From Sphingobacterium wenxiniae (GTDB lineage Bacteria; Bacteroidota; Bacteroidia; Sphingobacteriales; Sphingobacteriaceae), in assembly GCF_900116225.1 (NCBI RefSeq), contig NZ_FOZZ01000003.1, positions 62,001 through 126,000 of the forward strand: 64,000 bases of DNA, read 5' to 3'. Made by a program: the position numbers and the translations under genes. This document shows, one piece after another, positions 9,468 to 19,281 of this stretch (positions are counted from its first letter, which is position 1; every line of letters starts with the position of its first letter). The notes beneath the pieces are model-generated. The model made no database searches and had not been told where the DNA came from. It worked only from the letters and a program-made list of their open reading frames with translations.

Positions 9468-10655
9468 CGGAACATCGACTTCTGTTTCATGTGGAATGGA
9501 GCCCACACTGTGTTTCAGAATATAGCCACCATTATCTTTATAGGCCGCTTTATAAGGTTCGCGCGAAAGCGATTCCAACATTTTTTCCGACTTAGTGATG
9601 TAATTGGCACTTTCCTCACCTTCAGTATATAGGCTTAACTCCAATAATGCAGACGCTACAATCGCCGCCGTAGAAGCATCACGCAAGTCTTTTTGCGCAT
9701 AGTATTTGCTGTCCGACGTTAGCTTATCCTGATCGAAGTCCCAATAAGGCACCAAATCTTCCGGCAGGTTAGGGTGATTCAAATAAAAATCGGCAATACC
9801 TCTCGCTTGTTTAAGATAGGCTTCATCTTTCGTTTCGCGGTACATTACGGTGTAGCCGTACAGCGCCCATGCCTGTCCCCTTGCCCATGCCGATTCATCA
9901 AATGCGCCCTGTGCCGTTTTCTTCGCTATCACCGATCCGTCCTCCGGATTGTAGTCAACGACATGGTAGGAGCTATAGTTGTCGCGAAAATGTTCTTTTA
10001 AGGTCGTATTCGCATGTGTCTTCGCAATCTCTGTATACCGTGGGTTTCCGGTTATCTTAGAAACCTGTGTTAAAAATTCCAAGTTCATCATATTGTCAAT
10101 GATAACCGGATAAGTCCAAGGCTGTCCATCCCAGTTTTTGCCGCCATCCCACGAACGGATCGTTTTTGTGCTTTCTTTGAAACGGGATGCCAAAGATTCA
10201 GCGCCGGTAGCCAACACTTCTTTATATGCGCTCGAATCTCCGGTTAAACGCAACGCATTTCCGAAACTGCAAAACAGCATAAAGCCTAAATCATGCGTTG
10301 TCGTGTTATGTTTTTCCTTTTCTAGGTATTTTAATTTGCTCTTCGCTATATCCAACAATTCTTGATCTCCCGTTGCTTCATAAAGATACAAAGCCGTGCC
10401 CGGATAAAAACCCGAACACCACCATGCCGTACCCCAGTTCACATGCTTCCCATCCTTAAAGGTTGTCGGAATATCCGACTCCTGGATTTGAGATTCTAAA
10501 TACTTAATCTGTTTAGAGGCATCATTCAACTGCTGCGTGACGAACGCTTCGCTAAGTTTCAATGCTGCTTTATCTTGTTTATGCTGGGCACAAGACTGGA
10601 GCCCTATACTGCCGGCAATAATCACCGCCAATATACTTTGCTTTACTTTTATCAT
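9384..10655 (-). CDS. GH88 unsaturated glucuronyl hydrolase, lipoprotein
   Basis: Hydrolyses the unsaturated uronic acid from the non-reducing end of lyase-generated disaccharides or oligosaccharides. The start was set at 10655, which gives MIKVKQSILAVIIAGSIG and a lipobox ending at Cys22 (GLQSC); an 18-codon extension upstream has no signal features. The two aspartates expected for this (alpha/alpha)6-barrel family are visible in HDLGF (Asp122) and IIDNMMN (Asp187). At 423 residues it is full length. It lies between the DUF2264 gene (104 bases upstream) and susC (168 bases downstream). It is clearly paralogous to the GH88 at 18024-19262 (shared EKEKHNT-THDLGFML, CSFGNALRLTGDS), but that copy has a cleavable signal instead of a lipobox. 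Its 3' end is duplicated at 1415-1500. Confidence 0.93.
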   Translation of the reverse strand: MIKVKQSILAVIIAGSIGLQSCAQHKQDKAALKLSEAFVTQQLNDASKQIKYLESQIQESDIPTTFKDGKHVNWGTAWWCSGFYPGTALYLYEATGDQELLDIAKSKLKYLEKEKHNTTTHDLGFMLFCSFGNALRLTGDSSAYKEVLATGAESLASRFKESTKTIRSWDGGKNWDGQPWTYPVIIDNMMNLEFLTQVSKITGNPRYTEIAKTHANTTLKEHFRDNYSSYHVVDYNPEDGSVIAKKTAQGAFDESAWARGQAWALYGYTVMYRETKDEAYLKQARGIADFYLNHPNLPEDLVPYWDFDQDKLTSDSKYYAQKDLRDASTAAIVASALLELSLYTEGEESANYITKSEKMLESLSREPYKAAYKDNGGYILKHSVGSIPHETEVDVPLTYADYYYVEALIRYGRMLKGEEVIKQ

Positions 10656-10689
10656 TTTCTTAATTATAGTTATCAGTAGTCCGTGTACA

Positions 10690-10755
10690 GTGGTCAGTAA
10701 TTTATCCAACTATTGACCTCTGTCGACTGACTACTATTTACTGTTTACTGACCAC
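10690..10755. repeat. Inverted repeat spacer (GTGGTCAGTAA / TTACTGACCAC)
   Basis: Perfect 11-bp arms at 10690-10700 and 10745-10755, separated by 44 bases that are rich in similar GACT/GACC words, fill the gap between the DUF2264 and GH88 genes. The word TACTGACCAC also occurs at 52018-52027 in another intergenic gap. It looks like remnants of a dispersed spacer repeat rather than an operator. Confidence 0.5.
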
Positions 10756-10759
10756 CAAA

Positions 10760-12025
10760 CTAATAAGTCACATAATAATCTTTCGGGAAAGTCTCTCCCG
10801 CAAATATCTTCTGCGAAGTCCATTTCTCGGGTTTACAGGTCCAGAATTCATCATCTGCCGGTAAGCCCAAGGGTAGGAACGATAGGGAAGCTACGTACAT
10901 AGAGCCGGCATTGGTATAATAATCTGCCAGATTCTGCTGTTCTACCCCCACAACGCCCATCGTCAACCATCCGGATTTTCCGATATTCCTCCCTTTGTAA
11001 ATATGTTTTAATACGGCGGTTAATGCCGCGCGCACTTGACCTTTGCTGATATCCTCTGGTAGTTGATTGTCCAACGCTACCGCAGCCAAAGGCTGAAAAG
11101 CTGCATTTCGATAGGTAGATGAACGGCCAACTACGGTATAATAGCCCTCTGGCGATATTAATCTTTCCAAATGGTGGGCATACCTTTGCATCCGCTTATA
11201 TGCACGCTCATACATTTCCTGATAATGGTTGCCTGCGTCAAGGTTGTGTTTCAACGATTCCACCTGCATACAATGGATTACATAGCCGTTATAATGGTCA
11301 AAGCTAAACCGATCGCCATCACTATACCAGCCATCGCCGACATACCATTCTTTATCAAATTTATTAACCGCATAATCGATTTTTTCGCGCACGCATTCCT
11401 CACCTATAAAATGCAGAAAGGTCTCTGTCATCGCTGCAAAAAGCAACCAATTGCTCTCATTGGGTTTGATCATACGCAACAATTTAAATTCCTCTACGAC
11501 TCGCTTTTTCGTAATTTCTGAAAGCGGTTCCCACAAGGCCTGTGGTGCACGGAGAAATGCCTGCGCCAAGTGTGCCGCATCAACCAGGGTTTGGGAGGAT
11601 GGCCCGCGCCAGGTGAAATAATCTGGAGATTGCGGGTCTAAACCGTATTGGATACCCAGTAAAGCCTGTTCTCGGAATTTTTTGCGGAGCTTACCTTCTG
11701 TCGTTTCATCATCGGGCAAAGCAAGCCATGGTGCCATCCCAGCGATTAAACGTCCAAATGCTTCCAGATAACCCACTCCCGAATCTCTGCTGTCAAAAAC
11801 AGGGCTTACTTCCATAGGCATATTCTTCCGAAACTCTTGCTTACTGATATTCTCCAGTATGGGCGTTGCTATATGTGACAAGACAGATACCCAATAGGCC
11901 CGATCATCTTGTACAGCCTCTTCACTTCCTGTAAATATATTTAAGGATGCCTTACCTTGAGCAGGAGAAATCAACGCTCCCATCCCAAATGTTGCCAAGA
12001 ATTTGAATACTGTCCGTCTGTTCAT
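10760..12025 (-). CDS. DUF2264-domain protein, putative PUL glycosidase
   Basis: A 421-residue protein of the DUF2264 family (PF10022), as judged from its pattern (SRDSGVGYLEAFGRLIAGMAPWLAL, WLLFAAMTETFL, GDGWYSDGDRFSFDHYNGYVIHCM). From memory, members have been placed in CAZy GH154, which includes beta-glucuronidase activity; the assignment here is by resemblance only. The N-terminus MNRRTVFKFLATFGMGAL has a twin-arginine-like motif ahead of a hydrophobic stretch, so Tat export to the periplasm is possible. It is the first gene of the minus-strand arm and is divergent from the HTCS gene. It probably removes saturated uronic acid or an end sugar that GH88 cannot process. Confidence 0.8.
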   Translation of the reverse strand: MNRRTVFKFLATFGMGALISPAQGKASLNIFTGSEEAVQDDRAYWVSVLSHIATPILENISKQEFRKNMPMEVSPVFDSRDSGVGYLEAFGRLIAGMAPWLALPDDETTEGKLRKKFREQALLGIQYGLDPQSPDYFTWRGPSSQTLVDAAHLAQAFLRAPQALWEPLSEITKKRVVEEFKLLRMIKPNESNWLLFAAMTETFLHFIGEECVREKIDYAVNKFDKEWYVGDGWYSDGDRFSFDHYNGYVIHCMQVESLKHNLDAGNHYQEMYERAYKRMQRYAHHLERLISPEGYYTVVGRSSTYRNAAFQPLAAVALDNQLPEDISKGQVRAALTAVLKHIYKGRNIGKSGWLTMGVVGVEQQNLADYYTNAGSMYVASLSFLPLGLPADDEFWTCKPEKWTSQKIFAGETFPKDYYVTY

Positions 12026-12180
12026 TTTTGGTTATATATTTTAAGTTTACAAACAAGAAGTCGGTCGATTAACAACACAAAATTAGCAGCCCCCCACCTT
12101 TTATAGGGTGAATTTCATAAAGAAATAGGGGTAAAATCGTAAATTAGCCAAACGAACTACAGCTTAAAACTCCTAACATT

Positions 12181-15100
12181 ATGATTTTATTTTTACGTAA
12201 AATATTATGTATCTGCACAATAACACTCTTAAACACCCAGTTACTAACTGCTCAGAACCTACAGTTCCATACCTTAACAGAAGAAAATGTTTTTGATAAA
12301 CAGCCTGTTCTGTCCATCGTTCAGGACAACAACGGTAGACTGTGGTTTGCAGGAGGAACTGACATTTATCACTATAATTCTGAACGAATCACCGATTTAA
12401 AAGATCAGGATAGTTCATGGAATGACATCGGTTATATCACAAAATTAGCCATCAACACTGATAATCAACTTTTTATAGCTTCATCTACAGGCATACACAT
12501 ATATAACACTGAAAAACAGATATTTACTTCCCCCCCATTTATTGTAAAAAATAACATACTTCCTCTAGATATCCTCGATATCTATGCTGTCAAAAATCAG
12601 CTGTACTTAGCTACCAAAAAAGGTTTATACCTCATCCTTCTTGATTCACAAGAAATCATGCCGCTCATCCAAGGCAAAGCTGTATATGCTTTTGCTCCAA
12701 TAAATACCAAATTATACTTCGCAACAGCAAACAGTGTCGAATACTTGGAGATAGCGCCCCAAATAAACAAGCCTAGCATCAAAAAAATACTGGATATTCC
12801 TACCACCATCACATCGGATGATTTGATTACCACACTATTCCTTGACCAACAACATATCTGGATCGGGACAAAGCTTCATGGCATCTTCCATTATGATCCT
12901 TCCCAAAAGAAAATCATAAATTATAATGAAAACAACACCAACCTGCTGAGCAATTATGTTAGAAAAATAACCAAAGGTCCTAATGGCAACGTATGGATTG
13001 GCACGCTCAAGGGACTTTCCATTTACGCTGGTAACACCACTTTTCAAAATCATTATCATAATTCCTTTGCACCGCAGACCCTTAGTCAAAATTCAATCTA
13101 CGATATCTTTATAGACAGACAGCAGATTGCATGGATAGGAACATATTTTGGAGGGATGAATGTGGTCTATCCTACAGCAATTCATGCGAAAGTATACGCC
13201 ACAAAAGATACGCCCCCATTTCGATTAAGTAGCGATATCATTGGCAGTTTCGTGGAGTCAGAAAATGGATATTGGATAGGAACAGAAGAGGATGGAATCA
13301 ACTTCTTAGATAAAAGAACTGGACAAATAAAAACCGTACGACACTATGCACAATCCAATCTGATTAAAGATTTATACCTAAAGGACGACAAATTATACAT
13401 TGCTCAATTCTCTGGCGGTTACTCAATTGCCAATATTAAGAATAATAGCGTCCAGAACTTTATTCTAAGCAAGGACACTCTAGATGTGGTGAACAATGTA
13501 TTCAGTATATACACTGATGATAATCAAAAGGTATACCTCGGAACTAATGTGGGTCTGTATATCCAAAATGGTGATAACGCCCCACCTACTCGGGATTCCT
13601 CTGTCCCGCAGACAACTATCCATAAAATCAAACAAGACAACAACGGAAACTTATATTTACAGCAAGGAAATCGTCTTTTTGTCAAAAAGAATCGAGAGGG
13701 TAGTTTTCAACATATAGAGAAACTTGGCTCGCTAAACGTCAGTGATTTTTTCATCGAAGCAAATAAGCTCTGGCTGACTGTGGCCGATCATGTTTACAGA
13801 CTAACTGATTTTGAAAAGTTAGATAGTATCGTACAATTAAAGGGGAATCAACTGGGGGCAATAGTAAAACTAGCCGACCAGCTCTGGTTAACTAGCAAGC
13901 AGGGGTTAGTCTATTATGATTTAAACACCCAATACATGAATATCCTCACAAAGGAAGATGGATTACCAAGCAACAACTTGGGAGCTGCGAAAATATACAT
14001 TGACCAAAAGCAAAACATATTCTTAGCCACGCAGAATGGTCTTGTTTCTTTTTCATCCCAGGATATTTCCTTTAATAAGCAAAAACCACACGTGTTTTTT
14101 TCGGCTATTAAAGTAAACGATAAAACACTTCCTCAGCAAAGAATAGAAACCGATGAAAATACACAGACCGTAACTATACATCTAAATCACGATGAGACCT
14201 TCCTTGCTATTGATTTTGCTGGATCTAATCTAATCAGACCTGCCAAAAACCGTTATCGCTATATGTTAAAAGGATTCGATTCCGACTGGAAAGAAATCTC
14301 TTCTTCAAATATTCAGTACAGCAACCTTCCGGTTGGAGAGCATGTACTCAGCGTCTATGTCAGTAACAATGACGGCGTATGGAGCGACACTCCTCTTGTC
14401 ATAAAACTCATCGTACACCCTCCTTTTTATCTCTCTTGGTGGGCATTTATTATATATGCCATCCTTATATTGGCTGCCATACATTTTATTATTAAGTTTA
14501 TCGTTGAGCGGGAAATACTCATCAATTCTGAAAAGGAGCAGGAAAAGAAAATCAAGTTTTTCACCCAGATTTCTCATGAAATCCGCACGCCACTGACACT
14601 TATAACCGCTCCACTCGATGAAATTATCCACGAAACAGCTAATCAAAGTAATACGCAGCAAAAAATACTACGTATAAAAAAGAACACCAATAAATTACTT
14701 GCTGTTATCAATGAATTATTAGACTTCAACAAATTCGATGAGAAGCAACAAAAATTAAGATTACAAAAAATAGATCTAAGTACCTATTTAGAAGATTCCT
14801 TCTATCTGTTAAGCGACTTAGCACAGTTAAAAGAGCTCAATTACTATATCCGAAGATTAGATAAAGGTGGATTATTTTGGATAGACCCACAGCAATTCGA
14901 CAAGGTTATGTTCAATCTGCTGTCTAATGCTATAAAGTATACACCAAAGGGCGGAACCGTATACCTTGATTTCATCAAAACAGCGCAAGGAGCCGAGATA
15001 TGCATTGTAGACAATGGAGTCGGTGTATCCAAAGCTAATCAGTTCAAGATATTTGAAGAATACTATCGACAGGAAGCAACGGAAGATGTAATAGGAACAG

Positions 15101-16053
15101 GCATCGGGCTGTCGCTTACTAAAAAAATCATTGAACAACACAGCGGAGATATCATCTGTGAAACCTTAAACATAGACAATAAGTCTTGGACTATGTTCAA
15201 AATATCGTTAGAACAAAAGTTCGATACCGATACTGACATACAGCTTATAACTTCGTCATATAAATCAGACACCGAGGTATTTTCTACTGTTCAGGCCGAG
15301 AGCATGAATGACAGCCAGGAAACCATCCTTATCATCGAGGATAACAAAGAGTTATTGGGTATCATTACAAACATATTCCAAGAAAGCTACCAGGTCATAA
15401 CCGCGCAAGATGGACAAGAAGGTTTCGATAAAGCAAAACAATACCTCCCAAGTCTTATTATTTCAGACATGATGATGCCCAAAATAAATGGTCTTCAACT
15501 CTGCCAATTACTCAAAGAAGACCTTTCCACAAGTCATATTCCCTTCATCTTACTCACAGCAGTAAACGACGAAAACATCCATACCGAAACACTAAAATAT
15601 GGAGCAAATATATACCTAACCAAACCATTTGATAAGGGTCAACTCTATCTGTCCGTTCGAAATCTTTTGGCTATAGCGCAAAAACAAAGAAAAGATTTTC
15701 AAATCAAGACAAATATAGAAAATGAAATCGATCAGAAATTCATCACGACACTTGACCAACTTATTGAAGAACATATTATGGACGATGGGTTCGATGTGAA
15801 TTATATCTCCCGTGCGATGGGTATGAGTGCGCCAATCCTCTATCGTAAATTAAAAGCCATAACAGATCTATCGCTTAACAATTATGTCAAATCATACAGA
15901 CTCAATAAAGCAAAAGAATTATTAACAACCTCACAGATAATAAATATCAGCGAGGTCGCTTATGCCGTCGGGTTTTCCGACAGAAAATATTTTAGCCGGG
16001 AATTCAAAAAACAGTTTGGTATTACTCCCTCAGAATATATCGCTGAAAAGTAA
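12181..16053 (+). CDS. Hybrid two-component system (HTCS) sensor/regulator
   Basis: A one-protein sensor kinase plus transcription factor of the type that controls Bacteroidota PULs. The order is signal peptide (residues 1-24, ending LLTAQ), a periplasmic two-propeller sensor with repeated Reg_prop motifs (GRLWFAG, HIWIGT, GNVWIGT, IAWIGT), a Y_Y_Y domain (about 670-745), and one transmembrane helix (about 750-775). These are followed by HisKA with His799 in QISHEIRTPL, a HATPase (NLLSNAIKYTPKGG and GTGIGLSL), a receiver with Asp1096 in IISDMMMPKING, and a C-terminal AraC helix-turn-helix (from about 1185; AYAVGFSDRKYFSREF). Its 1290 residues are a normal length. It is divergent from the DUF2264 gene and ends 25 bases before the convergent lyase gene. 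It most likely senses an unsaturated GAG disaccharide and activates both arms. A run of seven C at 12530-12536 lies in frame. Confidence 0.96.
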   Translation: MILFLRKILCICTITLLNTQLLTAQNLQFHTLTEENVFDKQPVLSIVQDNNGRLWFAGGTDIYHYNSERITDLKDQDSSWNDIGYITKLAINTDNQLFIASSTGIHIYNTEKQIFTSPPFIVKNNILPLDILDIYAVKNQLYLATKKGLYLILLDSQEIMPLIQGKAVYAFAPINTKLYFATANSVEYLEIAPQINKPSIKKILDIPTTITSDDLITTLFLDQQHIWIGTKLHGIFHYDPSQKKIINYNENNTNLLSNYVRKITKGPNGNVWIGTLKGLSIYAGNTTFQNHYHNSFAPQTLSQNSIYDIFIDRQQIAWIGTYFGGMNVVYPTAIHAKVYATKDTPPFRLSSDIIGSFVESENGYWIGTEEDGINFLDKRTGQIKTVRHYAQSNLIKDLYLKDDKLYIAQFSGGYSIANIKNNSVQNFILSKDTLDVVNNVFSIYTDDNQKVYLGTNVGLYIQNGDNAPPTRDSSVPQTTIHKIKQDNNGNLYLQQGNRLFVKKNREGSFQHIEKLGSLNVSDFFIEANKLWLTVADHVYRLTDFEKLDSIVQLKGNQLGAIVKLADQLWLTSKQGLVYYDLNTQYMNILTKEDGLPSNNLGAAKIYIDQKQNIFLATQNGLVSFSSQDISFNKQKPHVFFSAIKVNDKTLPQQRIETDENTQTVTIHLNHDETFLAIDFAGSNLIRPAKNRYRYMLKGFDSDWKEISSSNIQYSNLPVGEHVLSVYVSNNDGVWSDTPLVIKLIVHPPFYLSWWAFIIYAILILAAIHFIIKFIVEREILINSEKEQEKKIKFFTQISHEIRTPLTLITAPLDEIIHETANQSNTQQKILRIKKNTNKLLAVINELLDFNKFDEKQQKLRLQKIDLSTYLEDSFYLLSDLAQLKELNYYIRRLDKGGLFWIDPQQFDKVMFNLLSNAIKYTPKGGTVYLDFIKTAQGAEICIVDNGVGVSKANQFKIFEEYYRQEATEDVIGTGIGLSLTKKIIEQHSGDIICETLNIDNKSWTMFKISLEQKFDTDTDIQLITSSYKSDTEVFSTVQAESMNDSQETILIIEDNKELLGIITNIFQESYQVITAQDGQEGFDKAKQYLPSLIISDMMMPKINGLQLCQLLKEDLSTSHIPFILLTAVNDENIHTETLKYGANIYLTKPFDKGQLYLSVRNLLAIAQKQRKDFQIKTNIENEIDQKFITTLDQLIEEHIMDDGFDVNYISRAMGMSAPILYRKLKAITDLSLNNYVKSYRLNKAKELLTTSQIINISEVAYAVGFSDRKYFSREFKKQFGITPSEYIAEK

Positions 16054-16078
16054 CAACTTATTGTTTTTACATCTCCTA

Positions 16079-18022
16079 TTATTGGTTAACGACTTCTACT
16101 GTATACGGAACACTTTGCTTTAGCTTGTTCCCTTTCACCGATAATTTAATGCGGAACACTTGATCACCCCAAATTTTCGCAATCCGAATATCTTCTATGC
16201 TTTTAGCCTCTACGGAAGGTTCCACAACCTTACTATCAAATCCAATCTTAACCAATTTGCCATTAGCCAAAGTCAAGCTGATGGACGAATGTTCCACAAT
16301 AGGCTTCACAGGAGTCATCAACATGATTTCAGAAGGCTGGATCCATTCTTCCAAAACATAGTCTTCGGTAATCAATAAGCGGTTGACAGTAGGCGAAAAG
16401 ATTAATTCGCGGTTCCATTGTTTTACCCGAGCCTCTTTGGGATAGGCCTGGCTTATATCAATGGAATAGGTATACGTATTTCCTTTTTGTTCAAATTTCA
16501 CATCTTGAGCCGTAAAGGCTTTGCCATCCTTTTGCTGTATACCATTGATGATCGGAAGGTTATGCCATTGCGATTGCATATTCCACAAAGCGTATCTATT
16601 TGGACCAAAGGTCTCCTTCGTATACGTCCCGACACCGACATCAATAAGAACAGGCAAAGAGTCTAAATACAACATAAAGCTTCCTACATCATTATGGTTA
16701 TGGCTCACACCATTTGTCCCACCGATAGCGGCAAAGAACAAATCACCTTTTGCATGATTGCTCCTCAGCGTTGCCATCTGCAAGCTCTCATAATAATGCG
16801 CTGTATTTTTTCGTAATGCAGTACCATCTGTTTTTCTCAAATCATGATACACTCCGGCAGTCATTAAAAAATCCTGTACAGATCCCAACGACAATGTTTC
16901 GCCTTTTATACCGTCCAGATAAGCTGCAAAAGCTTTCAACGATGCGTCATCATACAACGTTCCGTATGTCCATATCTTAGCCGGATAAGGCACCTGTATC
17001 GCCTCTGCATCAGCAAAGTTCAAAAAACGATTTCCTGTAATATGTGCATGCAGGATATAGTTTCCCATTTGGTGGATTTTATTGTTTTCTTTGAAAGACA
17101 CCCGTTGTCCGGAAGCATCTTCCAGCCACTGAATCATCTGCCCAAGTTCGCCTGCGGCATGTCCCCAATAAGAAGGACCTTCTTCACAAGCCCCATCCTC
17201 AGGATAAAAATCAATAAACTTATCCGCACTGACCATGAGTTTCTGCAACACCTTCCGCAAACGAACATCATCGGTGTCGACCAATAAAGCCGTCTTCAGC
17301 ACATTCGTATTCACCCATATATTCCAGTTGTTGACCAATGTTCCTTCCCGTAGGTTCATCCACCAGAAATCATCCCGCTCCGCATAAGGCGTCAATATTT
17401 TATCCGCTAATTCTTTGACTATTTTCTTAGATACTTGAGGCGAATATTCGTCCAATTCATCCTTAAGCAGAAGATATATGGCCGACAGATCCGCAGCTGT
17501 CCTGCCTGCCCCCAAATCAATATAGCTATCCAAAGGGTCGGCCAAACCTGCACCCGATTTTTGTACCACAATATGTGCGGGGCTAACCCAAGTGCTTTCC
17601 TCCAAGGTCAACCATAGACCATTTACGATTTGTGGAATAAATCGGCCTTTATTTTCTACTAATTCTCCCAGCACCAATCGTGACAATACATCTCGACGTT
17701 TATTGACCGTTTGCTCGTAATTAGTACGGTTGCCATTAAATTTGTACTCCATGTACTGTGTAGCAAACAAAGACGGCCAATCAAAATCTTGAACACGCTC
17801 AGCAGATACTATTACTTTCTGCTTCTCAGCGGATGGGAGTCGGTCAACATATCCTCGCCATTCGTGAAGCTTTTGCATGCGCCATGAAGGGAGTGATTCC
17901 ACTATACCATTAATCTGCTCTATGTTTATTTTATCTTGTAGCATCTGTTGAGCGGACAATTGCGATTGACCAGAGCCAAGAACCAGCAGTAAAAAAGCTA
18001 TATATAACTGAAATCCTCTCAT
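16079..18022 (-). CDS. Heparinase II/III-family polysaccharide lyase
   Basis: A 647-residue secreted lyase with a signal peptide (residues 1-24, ending SQLSAQ). An N-terminal alpha/alpha toroid contains the NNWNIWVNTN segment (231-240) and GPSYWGHAAGEL with candidate catalytic Tyr285 and nearby His288. A C-terminal heparinase II/III-like beta-sandwich contains GGTNGVSHNHNDVGSF (434-449). The exact CAZy family (PL12, PL21 or PL33) cannot be fixed by eye. Given PL8 and GH88 in the same locus, a PL33-like enzyme acting on hyaluronan or chondroitin is my preferred guess. Its ATG starts one base after the GH88 stop codon, so the pair is translationally coupled. It would complement the PL8 enzyme, perhaps as an exo-lyase in the periplasm. 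Confidence 0.88.
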   Translation of the reverse strand: MRGFQLYIAFLLLVLGSGQSQLSAQQMLQDKINIEQINGIVESLPSWRMQKLHEWRGYVDRLPSAEKQKVIVSAERVQDFDWPSLFATQYMEYKFNGNRTNYEQTVNKRRDVLSRLVLGELVENKGRFIPQIVNGLWLTLEESTWVSPAHIVVQKSGAGLADPLDSYIDLGAGRTAADLSAIYLLLKDELDEYSPQVSKKIVKELADKILTPYAERDDFWWMNLREGTLVNNWNIWVNTNVLKTALLVDTDDVRLRKVLQKLMVSADKFIDFYPEDGACEEGPSYWGHAAGELGQMIQWLEDASGQRVSFKENNKIHQMGNYILHAHITGNRFLNFADAEAIQVPYPAKIWTYGTLYDDASLKAFAAYLDGIKGETLSLGSVQDFLMTAGVYHDLRKTDGTALRKNTAHYYESLQMATLRSNHAKGDLFFAAIGGTNGVSHNHNDVGSFMLYLDSLPVLIDVGVGTYTKETFGPNRYALWNMQSQWHNLPIINGIQQKDGKAFTAQDVKFEQKGNTYTYSIDISQAYPKEARVKQWNRELIFSPTVNRLLITEDYVLEEWIQPSEIMLMTPVKPIVEHSSISLTLANGKLVKIGFDSKVVEPSVEAKSIEDIRIAKIWGDQVFRIKLSVKGNKLKQSVPYTVEVVNQ

Positions 18023-18023
18023 C

Positions 18024-19262
18024 TTACAAACCTTTTACCAACACATCTCCCTCCAACAATCGCTTGTAGCGTACCAAGGCCTCTATATAGTAATAATCCG
18101 CATAGGTCAATGGCACATCTACCTCCGAGTTGAGTGGCAACGCACCAACACTATGCTTCAAGATATAGCCGCCGTTCTCTCCCTGAGCAGCTTTATATGT
18201 AGGCGAAGAAAGGTTTTGGATAAGCTGTTCAGCTTTGGAGAAATAAGTGGTAGATTTTGTTCCTTTGGTGTATTGTGCCAGCTCCAACAAAGCCGAAGCA
18301 TACAATGCTGCCGCAGAAACATCCCGCAAGTCTCTTTGCTCATACGTTTTACTATCCGTAGAAATCTTATCCTTGTCAAAATCCCAATAAGGTACCAAGT
18401 CCGCCGGCAGATTTGGGTGAGATAAGATATAATCAGCTATCTTCTGGGCTTGCCTTAGATAAGCTTTCTTTTTCGTTTCTCTATACATCATTGTATAGCC
18501 ATACAGTGCCCAACCTTGTCCACGCGACCACGCTGATTCATCAAAAGCCCCTTGATGGGTCTTCTTTGCCAACACTTTCCCAGTATGTTCATCATAATCT
18601 ATAACATGGTAACTACTGAAATCTTCTCGGAAATGGTTCTTAATTGTCGTATTCGCGTGTGTTTCTGCAATTTTCCGATATTGAGGATTGCCGGTTATAT
18701 GGGATGCCTGTGTCAAAAACTCCAGATTCATCATGTTATCGATGATAACAGCATAGTTCCAAGATCCCCAAGACCATGATTTGATGACCTTCGGTTTATC
18801 ATGGTAGCGAGAGGCTAACGAGTTTGCCCCGGTTAATAGAACTTCTTTATAGGCCGCAGAATCACCCGTTAACCGTAATGCATTCCCAAAACTGCAATAA
18901 AGCATAAAGCCCAGATCGTGTGTCCCGGTATTGTGTTTTTCTTTCTCTAAATGCTTCAGTTTTTGTTGAGCCAGATCCAATAAGCCTTGATCTCCCGCTC
19001 CCTCATACAGATACAACAATGTTCCCGGATAAAAACCAGAGCACCACCAATCCGAATTGGAAAATTTCTGTTGACCGTTCTCAAAAGTTTTCGGGAATTT
19101 ATCTTCCGGGGTTACTGATGCCAAATACTTGATTTGGTGACTTGCCTCCTGAAGTTGTTGCTCAATAAAATCTTTCGATAAGGTAAGTTTGGAAGTATTT
19201 TGTGCTTCAGTTGTCTGAATAAAGCACAGCGCTGCTAGTAAAAAGAAAGTGTATAGTCTCAT
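18024..19262 (-). CDS. GH88 unsaturated glucuronyl hydrolase, periplasmic
   Basis: The second GH88 of the locus, 412 residues from the ATG at 19262. That start was chosen because it opens a signal peptide (MRLYTFFLLAALCFIQTTEA); the frame is open 14 codons further but would bury it. Catalytic aspartates are expected at Asp116 (GTHDLGF) and Asp175 (IIDNMMN). It has no lipobox, unlike the paralogue at 9384-10655, so it should be soluble in the periplasm. It leads a two-gene unit with the heparinase-family lyase and has a good promoter 14-20 bases upstream. Compared with the other copy, the loop around residues 150-170 is shorter (KVIKSWSWGSWNY), which could change substrate preference, for example the sulfation pattern or linkage tolerated. 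Confidence 0.92.
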   Translation of the reverse strand: MRLYTFFLLAALCFIQTTEAQNTSKLTLSKDFIEQQLQEASHQIKYLASVTPEDKFPKTFENGQQKFSNSDWWCSGFYPGTLLYLYEGAGDQGLLDLAQQKLKHLEKEKHNTGTHDLGFMLYCSFGNALRLTGDSAAYKEVLLTGANSLASRYHDKPKVIKSWSWGSWNYAVIIDNMMNLEFLTQASHITGNPQYRKIAETHANTTIKNHFREDFSSYHVIDYDEHTGKVLAKKTHQGAFDESAWSRGQGWALYGYTMMYRETKKKAYLRQAQKIADYILSHPNLPADLVPYWDFDKDKISTDSKTYEQRDLRDVSAAALYASALLELAQYTKGTKSTTYFSKAEQLIQNLSSPTYKAAQGENGGYILKHSVGALPLNSEVDVPLTYADYYYIEALVRYKRLLEGDVLVKGL

Positions 19263-19281
19263 GTGAATTAGATTTATACAA

